Source: Acanthornis magna
Lineage: Eukaryota; Chordata; Aves; Passeriformes; Acanthizidae
Length of the DNA: 64,000 nucleotides
Assembly: GCA_036785705.1 (NCBI GenBank)
Contig: JAWUZG010000052.1
Coordinates: 1,488,001 to 1,552,000 of the forward strand
Direction: 5' to 3'
Positions 1 to 10,040 of the stretch are shown here, piece by piece. Position 1 is the stretch's first letter. Every line of letters starts with the position of its first letter. The notes under the pieces are model-generated. The model saw nothing but the letters and a program-made list of their open reading frames with translations, made no database searches and was not told the origin of the DNA. A program made the translations under genes and the position numbers.

Positions 1-244
1 TAGGAACAATTAGGAGGCAATTAATGAGGGCCAGTCCAGCCTTCTTATTTTGACCACACTTGCTAATAAGGCTACTTGTTGTTTGAGACCCTCGATGAGC
101 AAAAGGGGCAGATTTGGGTTTCAGTAGCTTTGCTTATTTTAGAATTTTAAATGGCATGTGACATGGGGAGAAATGCATCAACCATCATTCTGTTAGCAAT
201 TGTTTTCCAAATACATTTGTGCTTTAGTGGTAGAAAGTAGTAGA

Positions 245-415
245 TTAAGATCTGAGGTCTCTGCCAAATTTTCTGGAGTCACCATCCCTGGAAGGGTTTG
301 GAAGGTACCTGGGGACATGGTTTAGTGGAGAACATGATGGTGCTGGGTAAATGGTTGGAATCAGTGACCTCAGAGTCTTTTCCAGCCTTAATGATTCTCT
401 GATACCATGAAGCAA
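245..415 (+). mobile_element. CR1 LINE 3' fragment
   Basis: The stretch matches the last part of an avian CR1 non-LTR retrotransposon in sense orientation. Recognisable CR1 phrases are CACCATCCCTGGAAGGG, GGACATGGTTTAGTGG and the 3' block GAGTCTTTTCCAGCC followed by AATGATTCTCTGAT. The copy is strongly 5'-truncated, as CR1 copies usually are, and too diverged to code. Confidence 0.85.
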
Positions 416-3400
416 CATGGAGTCACTGGTCTTTTGGCTCATCATTGTTTGTCTTTGGTGAATGGCTGCATGTTTTCATGCTATTTTGACATGTCAGTAT
501 TAGCTGACCTCTTGTAAACAGAAATAACCTACACTGAGTCTGAATTTTAGCAACTTTTGTCATACAATATTATGATTTGAATCATTTTGTCTTTTTGCTA
601 CACTTTCTGTGCTTTATATGGAAAAGGCCTAAACTACCAGGCTGCCATTAATAGACATGGAAAGATAAAAAAAAAATCTGTTAAATCTTCCCTGGTAAAA
701 GTGAGGGCAGACTGTGAAGATGTGTTACAAAAAGGCTGCCTACACTTGCGGCATCACCATCCCTTAACTCCAGAGACAGAGCACACATTAAATACCAGTA
801 GTAAAGCCCCGAGACACTGTGGATTTATCAGCTGAATAGAGTGGGAGCACAACAGTATTTTTCATTTTCAATCTGAAATGAAGAATCTGAAAATCTCCAA
901 AGTTTCTAAGGACCAAACAATGATTATCCCCCATTTTATTCACATGAGAGTCAAGCACCAGCATTTAGGTCTCTTGGCAAAGGTCCACCTGTCACCAGTG
1001 ACCAGTTTTTTGACTGGTGTTGACTCCAAATTGACTCCCATTTCCAGGCACTACTTACTACAAAATATTGACCTTGTAGTTGTAGATTTTGAGCTAATGC
1101 CAATCATACACTTAAAACACTATACCAGCTATTCCATCTCTTTGGGGGGCTTTTGTCTCAATTTACGTGGCAGGACTTAAAAACAAACAAAACTTTTAAC
1201 CCTTCAAATTCTGGTGTTTTCCAAACTGTCATCAAAATTAATTCTTACGTGGGGTGTGTACACTGGGGCTTGTAGTCCTCAAAGGCTTAACCCAATTGAC
1301 TGTTGAAGAATTGTGATAGTCTTTCATATAAAGCTCCTCATAGCAAAGGTTTCTTCCATGCCATAACTGCAAGCATGGGCACTAAGGGCTTGGTCCTGCT
1401 GTTAAGACACATGGTTAAGGACTGCCCTCCCTTGAACAAAATACCCTACTGCTTTGCACCCAGGTGCACACAGGAAGCAACTTCAAAGGACACACCATGG
1501 TTCATACACACACAGCAAGAATCTGCATGATCCTCTCATGTCATATTTCAAATACCGTTTTTCAGAAAAATCACATTGGATCCACAGAAAACACTTTTTC
1601 CTCTGAACTACTGCCTCAAACCTTTTTTAACCTGATCCTTTCCCTTCCACTCAGAGCCTCAAAAGCTTCCACCCAGAATACCTAAAGCTATCATTGCTTT
1701 AGCTAAAGAATTTGTTGGGGTCACATGATGGTTTGAAAGCTGTGGTTGAAATTAATAGTGTGTTACAATAAACACAGAGAATAATGCAAAGCACAGAAAT
1801 GACAGAGGAGGAAGTGGGGGGGTACATCTTCTGAGGCTATGTAGTTATTGGATGTTTAGTTTGAAAGAACACACAGGTCAGAGCGAGATTTCTGGCATCT
1901 TCTCCCTTACAAATTAATCACCAACTCACAGCAACCAGCAAATTTCAGCTTATAAATAAAGTTCAAAGCCCCCAGGTCCCAATTTAAAAATGGAGACATA
2001 TGGCTTGCAAACAGCTAATGGAACAAGCCCTCCCAAAGTCTGAGTTCATTCCCAACTGAGAGATCCATTTCACAGTAATAACACAACATAGCCATGAGTA
2101 CATGAGCTTCAGACTTCCTTCCTGTATTTTATACTTGGCACTTCCACAGCAGCTTTTATCTGGTGAATGGAAAAAGTTCTGATGAACATCAGCTATGACT
2201 TTTCAAAGTGTAGAAGGCACTGCAGGAACTGTGAACATACACAGACCCTCAGCCAAACATGCCTCAACTCAGAGACGATACATATCCAGAAACAAAAAGT
2301 TCAATGTTGTGCACCCAGAAATCTGAAAAGATTTAGAAAAAAGATTAGCTTACTTTCTGAAACCTGATGTCTGCAAGTTTGGAGCCACAGGTCCCTTTTT
2401 GTCTACTTGTTCATCGTAGTGTAAACCATGTCTAGCTCCAATAATACCATACAGATGAGGAAACAGTTCAGAAAGACACTGAATCCTAAGGCTTGCTATA
2501 TCTCTCATTTACAACTGAGAAAACGGAGGTTAAGTTTTATATCTGAGAAGCCTGTGGCAGAAACCAGAAGGCTGAATTCCTAGTATTCACTCCAATCTCT
2601 GGACAGCTCTGCCTTCAATGTTTTGTTCTTCTAAAGCTGCCCAGAAAGCATTTTTTCCACATAGAATCTACTGCTTTGGGGGCTTTGTTTCATGTTAGTC
2701 ACAAATCTCTCGGTATAACCTGAGGTAGACCAAAACACTGGCTGTCCTGCAGTGAAAAAGCATCTAATGGGCCATAAATTAATGTTTCATTTCCTTTAAT
2801 AGTGTAATGATTAATTCCTTCATCAGAACAAGATTTTGTTGTACATTTGATAGTTACACGACAAAGAAAGAAACGGGTTTTTTTAACATCGAAAAGGACC
2901 AAAGCCAGAATGCTGCTATTTTTGTTTGTGCTCTTGGTAGCTTGACTCTTCAAACAGTTTTTTCTCCCCAATTTTGTAAAAAGGTAAAAAAAAAAAATCC
3001 ATCTCAGATGAGACCTTGCACAGCTTTTCAAATTTCAACCCACACTGCATTTTCTGCTGCAGATTTAAACCTCTGGAAGTAGGGGTTTCTAATGGAAATG
3101 CTGACATAACCTTAACTATACCAATGTTGCTGTAATGCTCAGGTTACCAGGAATATTTCTGCTGCCAATTCCATTTAACAAGTCTGAATGCATATAATTT
3201 GTTCCAGTTGTCTTTCCTCAGAGTGGAGCTCCTTTGTGCACACTTTCCAATGTGGCTTGCATTAAAAGAAAGAAAAAAAAACCAACCCTACTCCTATGTA
3301 AATTCATATACACATTGATACGGTTTTATCACAGCTAAAAAGCTATAAATCTGCTTTAACTGATTAAGTGTGTTCCCTGATCTGGAAAAGTGACTTGTTT

Positions 3401-6400
3401 CATTGCTGTCCTTCACTGAATGTGACAATGATAATTTCGTTTTATTATTTTTGAGATATTTATTCCTTGCAAAAGAAACTCCAAAAAGCACCCGACCTGC
3501 CTCTCTGTGTATCCATATTATCCTCTCCTGACCAAATGTCCCTCTGTTTGAGCCAGAAGGATTTGAGCTGGGGCAGGATTTGACCCTGGCTATGGTAGGA
3601 ATCTAATCCAAATGCCTCCCACCGATACCAGTGATAAGAATCTAGTCCTATAGCAAATGATTTGCTTCTCACCTTTGGCTCATCCTGAAGCCAAACAACT
3701 GCCAGGTTAAACAAACATTCTCAGGATGCAAAGTGAATTCACGAGGCAAGAGCTTAAGGGACAGCAAGCTAAGTGGGCACTTCTAGAGCCTCCTGTCCTC
3801 TGAGAGATCTGCAGCTCACACACTGACGTCTCTCTGATCTTTCCTCCTAGAAGGAAGAGTGAAACAGGAGGAACAAAAATTCAACAGGATGGCTCCACTG
3901 CTCAGTGAATAAGACCAGGAATAATTCATGATCTGATCTTACTCACAGCTGCCCCGTTTACAGCTTCTTGCTTCATCTTCAGGGTCTAAGAGGCAATGGC
4001 TGATGCCTGGAAACTCAAAACCTGAACCTTTTTGTCATATTTATATCAGAGAGAAATTCAGAGGAATGATGTGAGGACAAATTTTCAAATAAGTCAGTGA
4101 ATTTTTGGAAGGTTTCAGTGAGTTCCACTAGATGCTAACTGTGAAAATCAAGCTAAAATGGCCATCTCCACACTAACTTCTCAGGCTTCTGGGGACCCAT
4201 ATCAAACACAGCTCTATCCACAATGAGGGGAAAAAGAGGAATCTCCTCAGGATGACTTAAACCCTGGTAGCTTAAAATGTCTCTATCTAAATCGAAACCT
4301 TATGGTTAATAAGTTTCTTGTTCAGTTTTCTGACTAAAATTAAAAGAGAGGAATTTTGGTTACAGTTTCTCAGGCTGAATTCGGAACATGTTCCCAAATT
4401 GGAGGATAAATTCATTGAAAAATTATGTGAAACTGATTTTCAAAATGCTTTTTTCCGAGTACCTCACCTAATCATTGCTATAGTTCTAAAAAAATAGTTT
4501 TTTATTAAAGATTATTTTAAAAAGTATTGCCAAACTCAACATCTTTTAAACCTTTCCTCTCCTTAGGATGTTTTTTCCTGAATTTCTGTAGTGTTGGGGG
4601 TGGGGGAAGAGGGTGATGACGTTAAAAAAAGTTTTAATAGGAAATGCAATAACAGAAAGAATATTTTAAACTTTTTAAAAGACACATGGAAATTGACTGG
4701 TTATATCTTCCAATTCCTGTTTCCCTTCTGTAACTATGAATTACCATTATGAGTAACACTGACTGCTAATGGACTCTGCAAATCTCTGATAAAGGATGCA
4801 GAGATTAATTGCTGTTCTTACTTAACACACTTTCTTGAGTAGAAAAAAAGAAGCAACGGAAAGCACTGCGCAAGGACAAAACACAGCAAGAGAATAGATC
4901 CTCTGTTCACAAGCTTTTTTGGAAAGAAAAATGAAAGCCTTCCATAAAAGAAAACTGAAATTAATTGGAATTTATTGTTAGTTTTTAGATGAGAAAAATA
5001 TCAATTATTCAGATTACATTATCAAAGGTTCTTTTGCTCTCCTCAGTCAGATCCCTGAAAATTCTCCACTTCTAAGACACCTTACATGATACTATTCTTT
5101 CTTCAAAATCCTTTAATATTCAGTGTCTTTTGGCCTTTCTGCTGCAGTTTGATCTCTCTGTACTTTCCACCCTGGTGCTGTAAACACCTAAACCTGTGCT
5201 TGAGCAGGACTCCTACAGGACAACTTCTATGTCTGAATTCGGACCTGAAGATCAGAGGAGTGCTGCCTGACGCAAAGCAGGCTGATGCTCCATCCAGCCT
5301 TTCAGCTGCTCACACCAGCCTGCTGCACGAGCCTGCAAACAGCAGTCACTGTTTGGAAGACTCTGCAGCACCAGCCACATCAAGGATACAAAAGAAATAA
5401 ACACTGAGCACGTACAGACAGATTAAAAACTTTCAGCAGAAAGTGCCCTGTGTTTTGAGAAGATGACTTCCTTTTAGACCCTGCGGAAATCCAGCCATAG
5501 CAGCAGCAGTGGCAGATGATCTGGTCAGTTACTCGCCGTCATTTACCAGAAATCCATCATTTATATAAAATCAAACTATTTGACAAAAACCAGATGAGCC
5601 TATAGGAGTCCTCAGCAGCATTTTTATGAAAGATTTCTCTTCATAAATCTGGGCCAAATCATTGAATTTAAAAGTGGAAAGCTTTTACTGAAGGATAGGA
5701 AAGGGAGGTAAATTACAAACAGTGATTGTCTTTAACAGCTCAAGTCTGCATCTTAAAAAGATTTTTTAAAAAAACCTTAACAGAAAATAGGCTACAAATC
5801 AGGAGGTCTAGACTGGTCCAATTTTGTTATAAATGAAAAAGAAGACCTTAGGGGAACTTACTGCTTCAAGCTGTCCAGCACTCTGAACAAGAAAAAGTGG
5901 CAAAGCAGTACAAGAACCTTCATTAACTCTGTGACCACAGATTTTGTTGGTCAAGCAGCCCATTCACGCAGATCCCACTATGCAGAAGCAGCATGGTGTG
6001 GCTTCTGGGGGCAAAATGATTCTGATGTGCTCTATTTTCCACTGAAATCACAGATCATAAAGAAATAGCACTCATCTCCCAGGATGTAACCTCAGAACAT
6101 TTATGTGTGCACTCAGCATGGTTTTCCCTCCTTGTCCACTGCCAGTGAAACCTGTGTTGAAGTAACGGCTGCAATGTCCATGCTTTACACAACTTTTAAC
6201 CCTCCCCTTGGAATTCAAAGTGTAATAATACTGGGAATCATGCCTGCCTTCCCCCTCTTCCAGCAGCAATGTCACTTTGGGTGACTGGCAACATGACCCT
6301 CCACTGCTGCTGCTTTCTGTGAGTAAATGCCCTTAGTGGTAGAAAAGGCGCAAAACTGGTTAAGCAGTGGTGAGCAACAAGCTTATGCAATAGGAATGTA

Positions 6401-8064
6401 TCTGAGGGAGAAACCAAAGAAACTGGAGTACATATATTCAGAAGAGGGTGATAAGACTCCAAACAGTATTAGATCCTTCCTTAAGAGACTTCAGTAGATG
6501 TTACCTCCAGTGTTACCAAAGCAAAGTAATTCCTAGGACTAGAAAGTTAGTTTTAGATATTCTTACCATTTTCTGGTATTGCCTTACTTCTGCTAGAATT
6601 AAATAAAATCCCTGCCCTGGTCTGAGAAATTGTGTCTGAGAAATTGTGTCTGAGAATAGTAAGATGCTCCAAACCAGAGGTGATTTGAGATTCTGTGGCT
6701 CCCATCTGCAGAGGCTGTCTCAAGTGACTACATCCAGCCTTCCTGTCTGCCTGATACAATCAACTTAGAGAAACATACCAGGCCCCACCAGAGGACAAAA
6801 GCAGACTTCACATGGAATGCCTGCTCACTGATGGAAGAGCTGGTAGAAGTCACACATCTTGGCTTTGACTATGAGGCAACAGTGTTCTCAAAGGAATTTG
6901 GATGCCAGCTTTCCACAGATTTCATATATCTTTCTAAATCTGTTCTTCGTCACTTTGTACAATATTACCTTTCTGGAATGAAAGGAACTTAGATAAAGAA
7001 TAGCCTACTGTATCTTCAAAAAGTAGCATGTTTCTTAAGTTCCATGTGCATATATTTGCAATTTACATGGGGCTTTGTAACAGCAGTGCTGCTCCCTGGG
7101 TGTTACTTACTTTGGATGGACTTCTCTAAGGCTGAGTTTACACAGCTGTGGTAGGAAAACCTAGCCACAATCAATTAAAAAGTGCAACACAAATCCTTTG
7201 GACAGCATTCTCAGGCTGTCCTACTGTTGAGACAGCTACTAAGTATTCTCTGAGAATGTGTGCTCTAACTGTATTAAACTTAGTCCTAACCAAAATAAGC
7301 TTTAACTAATTTTCACCATTTAAGGAACATAAAGACCTGCCTTTGTCATTTAAAGTATAAGCTGACTAGGCCTCATAGAAACAGAACGTTAAAGAACTAA
7401 AGCAATTAAATCCATTTACAGAGGTCAGAAGAGTCTCCGGGTTTTAGACATGATGGGCTTGTATGGTCTGTGCTTCTCACTCATGTGAACTCTCAGATTA
7501 TGGGTTGATAGGTGGCAAAATAAGTCACTTTTGTTTTCCTCTTGATAGCAGAGTGACGCTGAGCTGATCCTAGCAGGTCACCAGTGTCCTGGCATTACCT
7601 GCACTTCTGATTACGGAACAACTAGAATGAGCAGGCAAATGAGACCCCACACGCCCTGCCTTTGTATGGGACATATTTAATACTGCACACAAAGAAGGCC
7701 TCAGGGAATGTAGTATGTCTATAAGGCAATGTAAAAAGCACTGAGAAAAAAAAGAGGATAAATAAGCAGGCAGCTGAAAAGCCTGAAGTCTAACTAATCC
7801 ACTGGCACATTGATAATAACGTGGTCAACACACTGTGGACTCTGAACAATGCTTTTTTTGGTCTTTAATCTTGCTTTCTCCATCTTCCCCCTTTTTACCT
7901 GGAGGGTGTGCATGTATGTGTACATATGTATTTCCTAAATGAGCAAAGAGAAAGTACTTACATTAAGATATGGAAAACATGAGGTGGAGTGTGTTTAGTT
8001 TTATTTCCAACCAGAGGGTCATCAGCATTATTTCAGATTTCCATGTTCTGTGACTGCAAGCAGT
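416..8064. other. non-coding, no gene recognised
   Basis: This is AT-rich single-copy-looking DNA. The open frames are short (at most about 110 codons), overlap on both strands and show no recognisable domain. I see no CR1 or LTR signature. A small 14-bp tandem duplication at 6621-6658 is listed separately. It could be intergenic or intron of the leftward gene that seems to start in the CpG island at about 9 kb. Confidence 0.6.
6621..6658. repeat. 14-bp tandem duplication
   Basis: The unit TCTGAGAAATTGTG occurs twice head to tail and is followed by a third partial copy (TCTGAGAATA). The first two units are identical, which suggests a recent replication-slippage event. Confidence 0.85.
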
Positions 8065-8108
8065 CAGATGTGTTTGTGTGTGTGTGTGTGCGTGTGTGTG
8101 TATGTGTG
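8065..8108. repeat. (TG)n microsatellite
   Basis: A TG dinucleotide run interrupted by single C and A substitutions (GTGCGTG, GTATGTG). It explains the histidine/threonine-rich frame read on the opposite strand. Confidence 0.9.
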
Positions 8109-8464
8109 ATATACGGTGGGAGGGGAAGGGGGAAGCTGAACAGAGGATATGAATTTTAATCAGTTTCCTGAATGAATACAACACTGTATTTCCCCCTACT
8201 CTCCTTAGGATGACAATTCAGAGGAGATAACCTTCTCCTTTGAAAAACCTTGAAGGGAAAGTTTGTTTTTACCATAACAAATGCAACAAAAGAAGAGGGA
8301 GGCTGGGAAAGGGGGAGGGCAGACAAATTAAATGTCAAACTTTCTCTCCTTACTTGGAGATAACAGCATACTAGGAAACCTTCTTAGAAGCTTAACATAA
8401 ATGCAGTTAAGCTGTTGCCAGCTGCAGTAAACCTCTCTCTCGCCTTTCTTTCTCTCTTTCAAGA

Positions 8465-8705
8465 TATCTTTGAATGCCTTCCCCTTCATCATAAATCAGA
8501 CCTGTGAGCAATTATCACTCAAGCCGGATGGCAGCGGCCTGAGTGGCCACTGCTATTCCACTGCTGTAATCCGCACTTCGTCAGGTTACACTACCCTTGA
8601 TGAAATTTCACATTTCTTTGCCAATGAGCGTTACCTCTCCATTTACGACTCACTGTCTTTGCAGCAGAGAGCTGTGAATTTCATTCCTCTCCTTGTAATT
8701 TGTTT
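8465..8705. promoter_or_regulatory. candidate conserved non-coding element next to CpG island
   Basis: This block has balanced composition and no repeat signature. It lies just left of the CpG island. It is preceded by a pyrimidine run ending TCTCTCTTTCAAG, which also looks like a plus-strand splice acceptor at about 8463. A plus-strand frame stays open from 8470 to 8793, but I recognise no protein in it and see no good plus-strand donor. High-complexity sequence beside a promoter is typical of conserved enhancers, but conservation cannot be measured from one sequence, so this is inference. Confidence 0.25.
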
Positions 8706-8805
8706 AAGCATCATGGACCGTACGGCCGTACTGAGCACCCCCCCAACGGGGAGTCTCAGAGCATCCCAGAAGGATGTGGTTGGGCTGCTCTGAGTCAATA
8801 CTTAC

Positions 8806-9135
8806 CCTGAGGGCATGCCTCGGCGCCTCGGAGGGAAACTGGACACAGACACCCTCCTCTGGAATGGTTCTGATGCCACTGTCACAACTATCAAAGGAAC
8901 TCCGCGTTTTCGTCACTCCCTTTCCCATCCACGCTCCTGACAGGTGCCGGCCCCGCCAGCCCCCAGGCAGCACCTTGCCGCTTTCACAGAGAAGGGGGAG
9001 GCTCTTTGGCCAGCTTTTCAGCCAGGAGTTAATAAAATAAAAAAGCCAAACTACCCCAAAATTCCACCCCCGCCGAAGTGAGCGGGCTCCAGCCTTCAAC
9101 TCAGGCCAAGTTCGTGAGCGCTGCCCGGGAACCAC
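8806..9135 (-). CDS. possible exon ending at a strong minus-strand donor
   Basis: Reading the minus strand, the sequence CCTCAGG|GTAAGTATTG is a near-ideal 5' splice site with exon end at 8806. A frame is open upstream of it for about 110 codons from an ATG at 9135 and ends ...EAPRHALR at the donor. No polypyrimidine acceptor is obvious on the upstream side, so this may be an alternative first exon rather than an internal one. The protein is not recognised, and the frame could be open by chance because the DNA is GC-rich. The left boundary rests on the donor; the right boundary is only the first in-frame ATG. Confidence 0.25.
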
Positions 9136-9337
9136 GCACCGCCGCTACCCCGCAGCGCGCACGGCACCCAGCACAGACCTGTTACCCTCCCCAGGTCATT
9201 TACTTTTTAAATAAACCGCCCCAAACCAACCCAAAGAGCACACGCGCTCCCCCAACCAACCTACAGCCCCGCGCACAGCTGTCAAGACCAGCACGACAAA
9301 GTCGGCAGAAAGAAGAGAGAGCGAGAGAGTCACTCAC

Positions 9338-9547
9338 CGTTGGCGGCGACACAGAGGTTTCCAGAGCCACTTTGAACTAAGAATGACTGAGGGACAAACT
9401 CTTCCTCAGAGTCCGAGCCCGCGGCCGCCCGGGCCGCGCCGTCGCCCAGCGACCGCCCCGGGCCCTCATTGGCCGGCGGCGAGGGGAGAGGGGAGGGGGA
9501 CTGCGAGCGGGGGGTGGAGGAGGCGGACGAACAGGGCATGGGGGGAC
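9338..9547 (-). CDS. candidate first coding exon of an unidentified gene
   Basis: On the minus strand the exon is bounded by a pyrimidine tract ending GGCCCGCAG (acceptor, AG at 9549-9548) and by CCAACG|GTGAGTG (donor, GT at 9337-9336). An ATG at 9539 lies eight bases inside the exon. From it the frame encodes 67 complete codons and stops in phase 1. The product starts MPCSSASSTPRSQSPSP, continues as a Ser/Pro/Ala-rich low-complexity stretch, and ends with a more complex segment, SDSEEEFVPQSFLVQSGSGN then LCVAAN. The acidic SDSEEE run resembles a casein-kinase-2-type site. The acceptor implies an upstream non-coding exon, perhaps in the CpG-dense patch at 9915-10035. I do not recognise the gene. 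The same frame runs open upstream to 9812, but that part reads through the pyrimidine tract and is probably intron or 5' UTR. Confidence 0.5.
9476..9523 (+). other. G-run cluster, possible G-quadruplex
   Basis: The plus strand carries GAGGGGAGAGGGGAGGGGG followed nine bases later by a run of six G. Four runs of at least four G can fold into a quadruplex, although one loop is long. On the minus strand this segment encodes the Pro/Ser-rich part of the candidate exon. Confidence 0.35.
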
Positions 9548-9840
9548 CTGCGGGCCACAGACACACACACAGAGAAGGGAGGGGGGAAAAGACACAGAAA
9601 GAAATAAAATGAACACAAAAACCACGGCAAAAACACGGACAGAGAGACAATAAAAGTCGAGCCGGGGCACGAGGGGAGGCCGCCCCCCCCCACCCACCGC
9701 GCCGACTGCCCCAGCGGGGCAGCCCTGCCTGAGGGACGGCCGACTGCACGTATCTGACCCGCTTTACCTGCTGCCCCTCGGGCTGTCCCTGTCCTTTAAA
9801 ACTCGTATCCACCTCATATCCATCCTTTAAAACTCACTCC

Positions 9841-9908
9841 GGGTTTTTTAGTTTTGGGTTTTTTTTTTGGGGGGGGGGGGCGCGGGGATGTTTTTTCGGG
9901 TTTTTTTA
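9841..9908. repeat. T-run/G-run low-complexity block
   Basis: Alternating homopolymers: T-runs, a run of about a dozen G, a short GCGCGGGG, then further T-runs. Such blocks are prone to assembly and sequencing error. Frames read through here (poly-Gly/Phe on plus, poly-Pro/Lys on minus) should not be trusted. Confidence 0.8.
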
Positions 9909-10040
9909 GAAGATTTTTACGTTGGCGAGAGCTTCTGGTGCGAGATACGCTTTGCCGACGACATGGGCGCTCACCGACCATGAGCCGTACCGTATTCATT
10001 ATTACTAAAGGTTTCGAAAGCTTTGCCAGACGTATTGTGA

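Larger units (their letters stand above)
8700..10040. promoter_or_regulatory. CpG island / probable promoter region
   Basis: CpG dinucleotides are frequent through this stretch and rare on both sides. The densest part, 9410-9540, holds GCGGCCGC-type sequence and G-runs. A second dense patch lies at 9915-10035, with at least ten CpGs in moderately GC-rich DNA. In vertebrates such islands usually mark promoters. Two minus-strand splice donors (at 9337 and 8805) point to a gene transcribed leftward. Unlike the two GC-rich LTRs in this window, this island has no LTR termini or target duplication. No clear TATA box is seen. Confidence 0.7.

Noticed and set aside
9548..9812. Upstream extension of the candidate exon frame to an ATG at 9812
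   Set aside because: The extension reads through a long pyrimidine tract and acceptor-like GCAG, giving a Cys/Phe/Leu-rich stretch typical of translated intron or UTR.
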